51,398 nucleotides of DNA from an uncultured Gammaproteobacteria bacterium (GTDB taxonomy: Bacteria; Pseudomonadota; Gammaproteobacteria; Enterobacterales; Succinivibrionaceae), in assembly GCA_900315395.1 (NCBI GenBank), contig OMZC01000037.1, positions 1 to 51,398 on the forward strand, written 5' to 3'. The notes beneath the pieces were generated by a model. The model worked only from the letters and a program-made list of their open reading frames with translations. It was not told the DNA's origin and did no database searches. The position numbers and the translations under genes were made by a program. This document shows, piece after piece, positions 24,212-33,100 of this stretch. How positions within the stretch are numbered: position 1 is the stretch's first letter; every line of letters starts with the position of its first letter.

Positions 24212-26422
24212 GTGGCAATTCTAGATAAAATAAAGGTTCCTGCTGCTATTACCAATTTTATTGGAGCAGCAAAACGCAATGAAAAGGTAGCAAAAGGTCT
24301 TGCAATAGGCAACACCGCCTATAAGAAGATCTCTATGTTCAAGATAGGTACTCCTATCCTGGTGCTAGCCTGTCTGTCTATGATCACTCTGCCAATGCCA
24401 CCATTCTTACTGGATATGCTGTTCTCTTTGAACATTGCTTTATCCATGATTGTGCTTTTGGTAGCTATTTACTCACAAAAGCCACTGGACTTTGGTTCTT
24501 TCCCATCAGTACTACTGTTAACCACAATTTTAAGACTGTCATTAAACGTAGCTTCAACACGTGTGATTTTGCTGCACGGTCAGGATGGTACCTCAGCTGC
24601 TGGTAAAGTTATTGAAGCTTTCGGTAACGTGGTTATGGGTGGTAACTACACTGTAGGTATCATTGTATTTGCTATCTTAATTATCATTAACTTCCAGGTT
24701 GTTACCAAAGGTGCTGGTCGTATCGCTGAAGTATCCGCAAGATTTACCTTGGATGCTATGCCTGGTAAGCAGATGTCTATTGATGCTGACTTAAACGCCG
24801 GTATTATCGATCAGGATACAGCAAGACAAAGACGTATTGATGTAACTAGAGAAGCTGACTTCTACGGTTCTATGGATGGTGCTTCAAAGTTCGTTAAAGG
24901 TGATGCTGTTGCAGGCTTGCTGATTATGATCATCAACCTTGTAGGTGGTATTATCATCGGTACTTTTAACCATGGTTTGACAGTAGGTGAAGCTGCTTCC
25001 ATTTTCGCTATTCTAACCATCGGTGACGGTCTGGTAGCCCAGATCCCTTCCTTACTCTTATCTGTAGCTTCAGCTATTATCGTTACACGTCAGAGTAGCT
25101 CAAAACAGGAAATGGGTCAGCAGGTGGTTACAGACTTGTTCTCAAAGCCAAAGACAATGTACATTGTAGCTTCTGTTTTAGCTGTAATGGGCGTAGTACC
25201 AGGCATGCCTCATGTAGCATTCTTAATGCTAGCTTCAATTTGCGCCATCATCGGTTTAATCATCAAGAAGCATAAAGAATCTCAGGCTCTAAAAGCTAAA
25301 ACTGAGGTACAAAAGGGCGGTGCTAAAGCAGGAGCTCCTAGTGCTGAACAAAAAGAATTGTCATGGGATGATGTCTCTGAGGTTGATGTTATCGGCCTTG
25401 AGGTAGGTTACAGACTGATCCCAATGGTTGATAAGAATCAGAATGGTGAACTGTTAAATCGTGTAAAAGGCGTAAGAAAGAAGCTGTCACAGGATTTAGG
25501 TTTCTTAATTCCACCTGTACATATTAGAGACAATCTTGATTTAGGACCTAACTTTTACAGAATTACCATTATGGGCGTAACCTTTGGTGAAGCTGAAATT
25601 CAGCCTGAGCGCGATATGGCAATTAATCCAGGTCAGGTCTTCGGTGATATTCCAGGTCTTAAAGCAAAAGATCCTGCTTTTGGTCTTGATGCTGTATGGA
25701 TTAGCAAAAACGATAATGATAAGGCTTTAGGCTTAGGTTATACCGTGGTGGATTGTTCAACTGTAATTGCAACCCACTTATCTCAGATCTTAGTGAACAA
25801 CTGCGCTTCATTATTAGGCCAAGAAGAAGTTCAGAATATTCTTGATATCGTTGCAAAGTCACAGCCAAAGCTTGTAAATGGTTTGGTTCCTTCTGTAATC
25901 AATTTAGGTTTATTAACTCATATTCTGCAGAACCTCTTAAATGAAGGTGTACCTATTCGTGATATGAGAACTGTACTTGAAACATTAGTTGAGTACGGTC
26001 CTAAGAGTCAGGATCCAGAGGTATTGACCGCAGCTTGTCGTATCGGTCTGCGCAGACTGATTATTCAGGATATTGTAGGTTCAGAGAATACCATCCCTGT
26101 AATTACATTAGCTCCAGATTTAGAGAAAGTTTTACATAAGTCTTTAGAGACTGGTGGTGCTGAAGGTATCGGTATTGAGCCTGGTATGGCTGACAGATTA
26201 CAGCGTTCACTTATGGATGCAACCTCTAATCAGGAGATGGAAGGCGAGCCTGCTATCTTATTAACCTCAGGTATTTTAAGATCGACCTTATCAAGATTTG
26301 TTAAGAATACAATTCCTGGTCTTAGAGTTCTCTCTTATCAAGAAGTTCCTGATGACAAACAGATTAAGATTGTCAGTGTCGTAGGAAATCAGAATAATCA
26401 GCAGAATTTAGGTATGCGTTAG
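24212..26422 (+). CDS. flhA: Flagellar export gate protein FlhA
   Basis: FlhA forms the nonameric export gate of the flagellar type III secretion system. The N-terminal half has about eight membrane helices with the conserved FHIPEP-type loop (VTKGAGRIAEVSARFTLDAMPGKQM). The C-terminal half is the cytoplasmic ring domain (from about residue 390). At 736 residues it is some 40 longer than E. coli FlhA, mainly at the N-terminus. It starts at GTG 24212. flhB, which often precedes it, is not in the window; yqcC stands there instead. flhF follows after 160 nt. Confidence 0.96.
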   Translation: MAILDKIKVPAAITNFIGAAKRNEKVAKGLAIGNTAYKKISMFKIGTPILVLACLSMITLPMPPFLLDMLFSLNIALSMIVLLVAIYSQKPLDFGSFPSVLLLTTILRLSLNVASTRVILLHGQDGTSAAGKVIEAFGNVVMGGNYTVGIIVFAILIIINFQVVTKGAGRIAEVSARFTLDAMPGKQMSIDADLNAGIIDQDTARQRRIDVTREADFYGSMDGASKFVKGDAVAGLLIMIINLVGGIIIGTFNHGLTVGEAASIFAILTIGDGLVAQIPSLLLSVASAIIVTRQSSSKQEMGQQVVTDLFSKPKTMYIVASVLAVMGVVPGMPHVAFLMLASICAIIGLIIKKHKESQALKAKTEVQKGGAKAGAPSAEQKELSWDDVSEVDVIGLEVGYRLIPMVDKNQNGELLNRVKGVRKKLSQDLGFLIPPVHIRDNLDLGPNFYRITIMGVTFGEAEIQPERDMAINPGQVFGDIPGLKAKDPAFGLDAVWISKNDNDKALGLGYTVVDCSTVIATHLSQILVNNCASLLGQEEVQNILDIVAKSQPKLVNGLVPSVINLGLLTHILQNLLNEGVPIRDMRTVLETLVEYGPKSQDPEVLTAACRIGLRRLIIQDIVGSENTIPVITLAPDLEKVLHKSLETGGAEGIGIEPGMADRLQRSLMDATSNQEMEGEPAILLTSGILRSTLSRFVKNTIPGLRVLSYQEVPDDKQIKIVSVVGNQNNQQNLGMR

Positions 26423-26434
26423 CAAAAGTTTTAA

Positions 26435-26468
26435 AGATTATGCATTTTTAGCCAAAATTGCATAATCT
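26435..26468 (+). other. Hairpin between flhA and flhF
   Basis: AGATTATGCA pairs perfectly (10 bp) with TGCATAATCT over a 14-nt loop. No T-run follows, so it may mark mRNA processing and not termination. Confidence 0.4.
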
Positions 26469-26582
26469 ACTTAACAATATTGAATTTAATATACGTTTAG
26501 TCATTGACTTAAATCGCACTTTTACAGAAAATTGTACAGATTTTCATAAGTGTCACTAAATTATAAAAAGAACGAGTTCTAA

Positions 26583-28064
26583 ATGAAATTAAAACGCTTT
26601 GTTGCTGCAGATATGCGCTCAGCTCTTGCCAAAATTAAAGAAGAGCTAGGTGCAGAGGCTGTTATTATGTCTAACAAGCGTGTTGCAAATGGTGTTGAAA
26701 TCATTGCTGGCGTTGAAACTAAGACTGTAAGCGTAGAAGATCTGTCTTCAAATGCTGCAGATGACGGCAGCATCACTCAAAGATTATTAAAAGAGGATTC
26801 TCCTCTTTCAAGAATCATCAAAGATGATGAGGTTACTTTAAGCTCATCTAAAAAAGCCTCTACAACTCCTGTATCTAAAGAAGCCTCTAAGCCTAATAGC
26901 GTAGGTGGTTCAAAAGCTGAAGGCTTTGCAAGAAGCCTTTTAGAGATCTTAGAGCGCCAGAAACAGGAGCAGAATAAAGCAACTGATGCTAAAAAAGCCT
27001 CCAATACCTCATTTAATAACAAGGTTCCTCCAGCTCCTTTATCAGAGCAGTCAGGTCTTAAAGATCTGTTTGTAAAAGAAAAAGATAGAGATTTAGCAAA
27101 GAAGGTAGAGACTACACACGGAATTTCCTCATACGAATCTAAAGAGTCTTTAAATGAGAAAAATGAGCTCTCTAAGATGCGTCAGGAGGTAGATTCTATT
27201 CGTCGCCTCTTGCAATTTGAGCTTGCAGGCCTCATGTCAGATAGTAAGAAAAGAGAAGAACCTGTTAGAGCCATGATTTATGAACTTCTGTTAAGTTCAG
27301 GCTTTGAAAAACAGCTCTCACAAGAACTCTCTGAAAATATTGATGCTGATGCTTCATTCAATTTTGCCTGGAGACAGTTAGCTTCTATTGTTGAAAAGAG
27401 ACTTACTGTAGGACAGGACGAAATTGTAAATGAAGGCGGAATAGTGACACTCATAGGTCCAGCAGGTGTCGGTAAAACCACAACTTTAGCTAAATTAGCA
27501 GCTAGATTTGTGATGAGATATGGTCCTGACAGAGTGGCTTTAATTACAGCTGACCATTACAGAATTGGTGCTGTAGAGCAAGTAAAGACTTATGGAAGAA
27601 TTATGGGATGTTCTACCTTTGCGATAAAATCGCTCGATGAACTTCCAGAAATGTTATATACACTAAGAGACAAGAGCTTGGTTCTAGTTGATACTGTGGG
27701 TGTCGGTTTGCACGATGAAAGATTTGGCACACAAATTGCACAGTTAAAACAGCAGTCAAAGTTAAAACTCAAGCACTATTTAGTACTACCTGCAACTGCT
27801 CAACGCAGGGTGCTAGAGCAGGCTTATGAGCACTTTAACTCAATAGGACTTAAAGGATTGATCTTAACTAAAGTAGATGAAAGTGAGTCTTTAGCAGACG
27901 CTTTATCTTTGTGTATCAAACAAAAATTGACACTTTCATATATTACAGATGGTCAGAGAGTCCCAGAGGATCTATCAGTTCCTGTTTCAAGAACTCTGGC
28001 AGTCAAGGCTTTAAGTGCTGTTGAAAATGACGTTGCAAAGATAGCTTTAGAGAAAGAAGCCTAA
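26583..28064 (+). CDS. flhF: Flagellar biosynthesis GTPase FlhF
   Basis: FlhF is an SRP-type GTPase that sets the position of polar flagella. The N-terminal basic region (LKRFVAADMRSALAKIKEELG) is typical, followed by a polar linker and the NG domain (from about residue 220). G1 is GPAGVGKTTT, then DHYRIGAVEQVKTYGRIMG and TKVDES. The G3 motif reads DTVGVGLHD where most SRP GTPases have DTAG. At 493 residues it is normal for Vibrio or Pseudomonas FlhF. A weak TTGACT/GAAAAT pair (26504-26532) could be its own promoter. Confidence 0.93.
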   Translation: MKLKRFVAADMRSALAKIKEELGAEAVIMSNKRVANGVEIIAGVETKTVSVEDLSSNAADDGSITQRLLKEDSPLSRIIKDDEVTLSSSKKASTTPVSKEASKPNSVGGSKAEGFARSLLEILERQKQEQNKATDAKKASNTSFNNKVPPAPLSEQSGLKDLFVKEKDRDLAKKVETTHGISSYESKESLNEKNELSKMRQEVDSIRRLLQFELAGLMSDSKKREEPVRAMIYELLLSSGFEKQLSQELSENIDADASFNFAWRQLASIVEKRLTVGQDEIVNEGGIVTLIGPAGVGKTTTLAKLAARFVMRYGPDRVALITADHYRIGAVEQVKTYGRIMGCSTFAIKSLDELPEMLYTLRDKSLVLVDTVGVGLHDERFGTQIAQLKQQSKLKLKHYLVLPATAQRRVLEQAYEHFNSIGLKGLILTKVDESESLADALSLCIKQKLTLSYITDGQRVPEDLSVPVSRTLAVKALSAVENDVAKIALEKEA

Positions 28065-28091
28065 CAGATTTTATTATAAGAAGGATAAAAA

Positions 28092-28925
28092 ATGGCAGAA
28101 CTAGCAAACGGCAAACGCAAAGTAAAAGTAATCACCGTAACAGGTGGTAAAGGTGGTGTGGGCAAGTCCAGTGTTTCACTGAACCTTGCTGTAGCATTAT
28201 GCCAGATGGGCAAGAAAGTTATGCTGTTCGATGCTGACTTAGGTCTTGCTAACATCGATGTTATGTTGGGTCTTAAAGTAGATAAGAACTTAGGTCATGT
28301 GTTAAACGGTGAGTGTGAACTGCAGGATATTCTGCAGACCGGTCCTCATGGCTTGAGAATTGTTCCTGCATCATCAGGTTTAAAACAGATGGTTGAACTT
28401 ACTGTTGAGCAACATGCCGGTTTAATCAGAGCTTTTTCTACCTTAAAGGAAGATATTGATTATTTTATCGTTGATACCGCAGCTGGCATCTCTGACATGG
28501 TTCTATCCTTCTGCCGTGCAGCTCAAGATGTTCTGATGGTTGTTTGCAACGAGCCTACATCTGTTGCTGATGCTTATGCTCAGATGAAAGTTTTATCTCG
28601 CGATTATGGTGTAAAGAAATTTAAGATCATTGGTAATCAGCTACATTCATTAGATGAAGGTAAGCTAATGTACCAGAAGCTTGTAACCGTAACCGAGCGC
28701 TTTATTGATGCAACACTAGAGTTAGTAGCATGTATCCCTGTTGATATGAACATGCGTAAGGCTATTCGTCAGCGTTCATGTGTGGTTGAGGTTTTCCCAA
28801 CTTCACCTGCTGCAAGAGCTTTTAGAACTTTAGCAAACAGAATTACCACATGGCCAATTCCTGAGGTTGCAGGTGGTCATTTGGAATTTTTTGTTGAAAA
28901 TTTGATCAACAACAATAAGCAATAA
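28092..28925 (+). CDS. flhG: FlhG (FleN) MinD-like ATPase
   Basis: FlhG limits flagellar number and opposes FlhF. The 277-residue protein shows the deviant Walker A TGGKGGVGKSS (about residues 16-26), VMLFDADLGLANIDVMLGL and FIVDTAAGI. The N-terminal extension carrying the FlhF-activating DQAxxLR-type motif in other species is very short here (MAELANGKRKVK). AAGGA precedes the ATG. It lies between flhF and fliA as in polar flagellates. Confidence 0.93.
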   Translation: MAELANGKRKVKVITVTGGKGGVGKSSVSLNLAVALCQMGKKVMLFDADLGLANIDVMLGLKVDKNLGHVLNGECELQDILQTGPHGLRIVPASSGLKQMVELTVEQHAGLIRAFSTLKEDIDYFIVDTAAGISDMVLSFCRAAQDVLMVVCNEPTSVADAYAQMKVLSRDYGVKKFKIIGNQLHSLDEGKLMYQKLVTVTERFIDATLELVACIPVDMNMRKAIRQRSCVVEVFPTSPAARAFRTLANRITTWPIPEVAGGHLEFFVENLINNNKQ

Positions 28926-28980
28926 GAGCAAAAACGCTTATCATAAAAGAAGATAACGTTTACAAAAGAAAGAATATTAT

Positions 28981-29721
28981 ATGGCAGGTATGTTAAACGG
29001 AGCAAAAGCTTATCAGGCTCAACAACGTCTGGATATGAACAGACTTGTAGAGTCTTATGCCCCATTGGTAAAGAGAATTGCCTTACACTTGAAGGCAAGA
29101 CTACCTGCATGCGTTGAAGTAGATGATTTAATCCAGTCAGGTATGATTGGACTTATGGATGCAGCCTCACACTATGAAGATGGTCATGGTGCTGTATTTG
29201 AAACTTATGCTTCAATCAGAATTCGTGGCGCTATGATTGACGAATTGCGTCAGTCAGACTGGGCCCCTCGTTCAGTTCATCAGAATACTAGAAGTATTTC
29301 TGATGCAATCTCCAGACTTTCAAACAAATTAGGTAGAGAGCCTAGAGATTATGAAATTGCAAACGAACTTGGAGTTGATATCGATAAATATCATCAGATG
29401 CTTAATGATTCTTCATCAAGTCAGATGATTGGTATTGAAGATCTTGGCGTAAGTGCCGATGTTATTGCAGAGGGTGGAGATAACACCAAAGATAAATTAT
29501 TTGATACTCTTGCAACATCAAAATTTAAGGTTTCGCTTGTAGAAGCTATTAAGAAGCTTCCAGAGCGTGAACAGCAAGTTCTTTCTTTGTACTATGATGA
29601 AGAATTGAACTTAAAAGAAATAGGAAAGGTTCTTGATTTAAGTGAATCAAGAATCAGTCAGTTACTTTCACAATCAATGGCAAGATTGAGATCTCTGCTC
29701 AAAGATTGGTGTTCTAAGTAG
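28981..29721 (+). CDS. fliA: Flagellar sigma factor FliA (sigma-28)
   Basis: The 246-residue sigma factor shows region 2 (YAPLVKRIALHLKARLP, DDLIQSGMIGLMDA, YASIRIRGAMIDELRQ), region 3 (SISDAISRLSNKLGREP) and region 4 (LPEREQQVLSLYYDEELNLKEIGKVLDLSESRISQL). It directs late flagellar and chemotaxis transcription. The next promoter region has a GCCTATAA close to the sigma-28 -10 element GCCGATAA. Confidence 0.95.
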   Translation: MAGMLNGAKAYQAQQRLDMNRLVESYAPLVKRIALHLKARLPACVEVDDLIQSGMIGLMDAASHYEDGHGAVFETYASIRIRGAMIDELRQSDWAPRSVHQNTRSISDAISRLSNKLGREPRDYEIANELGVDIDKYHQMLNDSSSSQMIGIEDLGVSADVIAEGGDNTKDKLFDTLATSKFKVSLVEAIKKLPEREQQVLSLYYDEELNLKEIGKVLDLSESRISQLLSQSMARLRSLLKDWCSK

Positions 29722-29770
29722 TGACAGTTAACATTTTTTTTTGAATTAGGTGGTAATTTAAAAATAAACT

Positions 29771-29778
29771 GCCTATAA
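29771..29778 (+). promoter_or_regulatory. Possible sigma-28 -10 element before cheY
   Basis: GCCTATAA differs by one base from GCCGATAA and lies 53 nt upstream of cheY. No good TAAA-type -35 box is found at the expected spacing, so the call is weak. A FliA-driven che operon would be normal. Confidence 0.3.
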
Positions 29779-29831
29779 GTATAAAGATAGACGGATCAAA
29801 ACGACCCTGAATCTGTGCAAAGGAGATAATC

Positions 29832-30215
29832 TTGGACAAGAATATCAAGATACTGATTGTTGATGATTTCTCAACAATGAGACGCATTATTAAGAATCTG
29901 CTTCGTGATCTAGGATTTAACAATACTCACGAGGCTGACGATGGCGCTACTGCTTTACCTATGTTAGAAGCAGGTGATTTTGATTTCGTTGTAACCGATT
30001 GGAATATGCCTATTATGCAGGGTATTGACCTATTAAAGGCAATCCGTAAGAGCCCTAAGTTAAAGGCTCTACCAGTGCTAATGGTTACAGCAGAAGCAAA
30101 ACGTGAACAGATCATCGAAGCTGCTAAAGCAGGTGTTAATGGCTACATTGTTAAGCCATTTACCGCTGCTACATTAAAAGCTAAGTTAGATAAGATCTTT
30201 GAGCGTTTCGAATAA
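29832..30215 (+). CDS. cheY: Chemotaxis response regulator CheY
   Basis: A single receiver domain of 127 residues: acidic pocket Asp11-Asp12, phosphorylation site Asp56 in VVTDWNMP, Thr86 and Lys108. Phospho-CheY binds the flagellar switch and changes rotation. It starts at TTG 29832 with AGGAG 6 nt upstream. cheZ follows 10 nt after the stop. Confidence 0.96.
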   Translation: MDKNIKILIVDDFSTMRRIIKNLLRDLGFNNTHEADDGATALPMLEAGDFDFVVTDWNMPIMQGIDLLKAIRKSPKLKALPVLMVTAEAKREQIIEAAKAGVNGYIVKPFTAATLKAKLDKIFERFE

Positions 30216-30225
30216 GGTTAAGGTA

Positions 30226-30984
30226 ATGGCTGACGTAGTTACGAAAGAACTGACAGTCGAAGATTTAGACGATATTAAAGCTTTAGTAGAAGCAGGAATG
30301 CAGGAAGAAGCTCAGTCTAAGTTGTTGGCTCTTTCAAGAGTATTTTCAACTCCTAAAGAGGATGAAATCTTTGCTGAAGTAGGTACTCTTACACGTGATC
30401 TGCACAATGCAATTAAGTCTTTTGCCGAAGACGAAAGATTAAGAGTAATTGCAAATGTTGATATGCCAAGAGCATCAGAGAGACTGTCATCAATTATTAA
30501 AATGACAGATTCTGCTGCATCTAGAACCTTAGATGCTGTTGATGCTTGTGAACCTATGGTGAAGAGTCTTCAGATGGCAGTTGAAAAACTAATGCCTGCA
30601 TGGAGCGCATTGATGCATGGTCGCATTGATAGAGATAATTTTGTGACCTTGTGCAGAAATGTTGATGGACTCATTCATGATACTAAAACAAATGCCGAAA
30701 AGGTATGTGAACAGTTAAATGCAATTCTGATGGCTCAAGACTATCAGGATCTTACAGGACAGATGATTCAAAAGGTCATTGCTCTTGTAGGTGAGGTGGA
30801 AGATAAGTTGCTCAAGTTCTTAATGAACTTCTCTGACGAGGACAGATTATCACTGTTAGATGATGACGCAACTTCAGGTATTAACCCTCAAGGTCCTGCT
30901 TTAGAGAGCGTAAAGGAACAATCAGACAATGTTGCTGCAAGTCAGGACGATGTTGACGATCTGCTTGCAAGTTTAGGATTCTAA
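30226..30984 (+). CDS. cheZ: CheY phosphatase CheZ
   Basis: The 252-residue helical protein removes phosphate from CheY. The catalytic-helix Gln region is seen in LMAQDYQDLTGQMIQKVI, and the CheY-binding C-terminal peptide is DDVDDLLASLGF, the classical ending. ATG 30226 has AAGG 8 nt upstream; the open frame continues to a TTG inside cheY, which is unlikely to be used. It sits between cheY and cheA, as in Vibrio and Pseudomonas. Confidence 0.94.
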   Translation: MADVVTKELTVEDLDDIKALVEAGMQEEAQSKLLALSRVFSTPKEDEIFAEVGTLTRDLHNAIKSFAEDERLRVIANVDMPRASERLSSIIKMTDSAASRTLDAVDACEPMVKSLQMAVEKLMPAWSALMHGRIDRDNFVTLCRNVDGLIHDTKTNAEKVCEQLNAILMAQDYQDLTGQMIQKVIALVGEVEDKLLKFLMNFSDEDRLSLLDDDATSGINPQGPALESVKEQSDNVAASQDDVDDLLASLGF

Positions 30985-31002
30985 TAATAACGGAGACTGA
31001 AA

Positions 31003-33060
31003 ATGGATGACGAGATTCTACAAGACTTTATAGTAGAAGCTGGTGAGATTATTGAAAATCTTAACGAACAGCTAGTCCAGATTGAGAAGACCCCTGACGA
31101 TAAGGATCTTTTGAATGCTATCTTCAGAGGATTCCATACTGTTAAGGGAGGCGCAGGTTTCTTGCAGCTGAGCAGTCTCGTTGAAGTTTGTCATGCTGCT
31201 GAAAGCTTATTCGATGAGTTAAGAAACGGCCGTATCAGCATGTCTCCTGATCTGATGGACGCTGTGCTTCAGGCCTATGATGAAATCACCAACATGTTCG
31301 AAGCTGTAAAGAATGGTGATACTCCTGAAGATGCTCCTGCTGATCTTATTGATAGATTACATGCGCTAGCAGCAGGTAAGGCAGCTCCTGCTGCTGCAAC
31401 TCCTACACCTGCACCAGAACCAGCTCCTGCTCCAGAACCAGAGCCTGTTAAAGAAGAGCCTAAGGCTGAAGAACCAGCTAAGGAAGAGGCATCTGGTGAT
31501 TCATCAATCGATGATATTACAGAAGAAGAGTTTGAAGCATTATTAGACCAGTTACATGGTAAGGGCCATGCACCTGGTTCTGATGACGATGCAGCTCGTG
31601 ATGCAACCGATGCTGACTTTGACAAGATGATTGCTAATGCTCATGAGGAAGTTGAAAAGGCTCATGAAGCTCAGAACAATGACAAGTCAGAGTTAAAGGT
31701 AGCTTCAGGCGAAGATTACAATAAAGCTAATGAGGCAGCAAAAGCTGCTGCTGAGGCTCCAAAGGCAGCTCCTGCTGCACCATCAGGCGATGACAAGAAA
31801 GCAAAGCCTGCAGCAAAAGCTGGTGAAGGTAAGTCTGCAATTGAGACTGATACTACTGTTCGTGTTGATACTAAGATCTTAGACGACATCATGAACCTAG
31901 TAGGTGAGTTGGTTCTTGTAAGAAACCGTTTGGTTAATATGGCATCACGCCGTTCTGATCAGGAAATGTCAAAGGCTATTTCTAACCTTGATGTTGTAAC
32001 TGGTGATTTACAGAACTCTGTAATGAAGACCAGAATGCAACCTGTTAAGAAGGTATTTGGTAGATTCCCTCGTGTCGTACGTGACTTAGCTAGAAAACTT
32101 GGTAAGAAGATCGAGTTACGTATGGAAGGTGAGGATACTGAGTTAGATAAGAACTTGGTTGATGCGCTAGCAGATCCTATGATCCATATGGTTCGTAACT
32201 GCTGTGACCACGGTATTGAATCTCCTGCTGATCGTATTAAGGCTGGTAAGCCTGAGACTGGTGTAGTTTTACTGTCAGCATCTCAGCAAGGCGACCATAT
32301 CTTATTAAAGATTTCTGATGATGGTCAGGGTATGGATCCTGATCAGTTAAGAGCAGTTGCTGTTAAGAAAGGTCTTATGGACGAGAGTGCAGCAGACAGA
32401 TTGTCTGATGCTGATGCTTTGAATTTAATCTTTGCTCCAGGCTTCTCAACTAACAAAGTTGTAACTGATATTTCAGGTCGTGGCGTGGGCATGGATGTGG
32501 TTAAGACCAATATCTCTAAGTTAAATGGTATTGTTCATGTAGTATCAACCTACGGTAAGGGTACCACCATTGAGATTAAGGTTCCATTAACCTTAGCAAT
32601 TCTGCCAACATTGATGATTTCTGTATCTCACAGAACCTTTGCTCTACCATTGACTTCAGTATCTGAAATCTTCTACCTAGAGCTTGATTCAATGAGAAAC
32701 GTTGATGGTTTAAATACTATCGTAATTCGTGACAAGGCAATTCCTTTATTCTTCTTGAAGCAGTGGTTCGAGAATGTTTCAATTCAGGAATACATGAAGC
32801 ACAAGGCTCACATTGTTCTTGTTCAGGTTTCAGCAGCTCAGTTAGTAGGCTTTGTTGTTGATGAGCTTTTAGGACAGGAAGAAGTTGTAATTAAGCCTTT
32901 AGATGACGTTCTCCGTCATACTCCTGGTATGGCAGGTGCTACCGTAACTTCAGACGGTGGGATCGCTCTAATTCTGGATATTCCAGGCTTAATGAGAGCT
33001 TATGCTCATAAGAATGCTGAGAGAGTACAGCCATTACCAGAGCTAAAAGAAGAAAAATAA
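31003..33060 (+). CDS. cheA: Chemotaxis histidine kinase CheA
   Basis: Domains in order: Hpt (phosphorylated His45 in FHTVKGG), an Ala/Pro/Glu-rich linker of about 150 residues (about 128-275), then the dimer, kinase and CheW-like domains. The kinase boxes are MVRNCCDHGIE, DDGQGMD and GRGVGMDVVKTNI. The C-terminal CheW-like regulatory domain follows (about 545-680). No clear P2 CheY-binding domain is seen, only a short acidic segment (DDITEEEFEALLDQL) in the linker. It autophosphorylates under receptor control and passes phosphate to CheY and CheB. Confidence 0.95.
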   Translation: MDDEILQDFIVEAGEIIENLNEQLVQIEKTPDDKDLLNAIFRGFHTVKGGAGFLQLSSLVEVCHAAESLFDELRNGRISMSPDLMDAVLQAYDEITNMFEAVKNGDTPEDAPADLIDRLHALAAGKAAPAAATPTPAPEPAPAPEPEPVKEEPKAEEPAKEEASGDSSIDDITEEEFEALLDQLHGKGHAPGSDDDAARDATDADFDKMIANAHEEVEKAHEAQNNDKSELKVASGEDYNKANEAAKAAAEAPKAAPAAPSGDDKKAKPAAKAGEGKSAIETDTTVRVDTKILDDIMNLVGELVLVRNRLVNMASRRSDQEMSKAISNLDVVTGDLQNSVMKTRMQPVKKVFGRFPRVVRDLARKLGKKIELRMEGEDTELDKNLVDALADPMIHMVRNCCDHGIESPADRIKAGKPETGVVLLSASQQGDHILLKISDDGQGMDPDQLRAVAVKKGLMDESAADRLSDADALNLIFAPGFSTNKVVTDISGRGVGMDVVKTNISKLNGIVHVVSTYGKGTTIEIKVPLTLAILPTLMISVSHRTFALPLTSVSEIFYLELDSMRNVDGLNTIVIRDKAIPLFFLKQWFENVSIQEYMKHKAHIVLVQVSAAQLVGFVVDELLGQEEVVIKPLDDVLRHTPGMAGATVTSDGGIALILDIPGLMRAYAHKNAERVQPLPELKEEK

Positions 33061-33100
33061 TTTAAATTATAATTATAAGAATTATTAAGGAACTATCTAT

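Noticed and set aside
31275-31625. Minus-strand frame opposite the CheA linker
   Set aside because: It is a Ser/Gly/Ala low-complexity shadow of the Ala/Pro/Glu-rich linker and has no family match.
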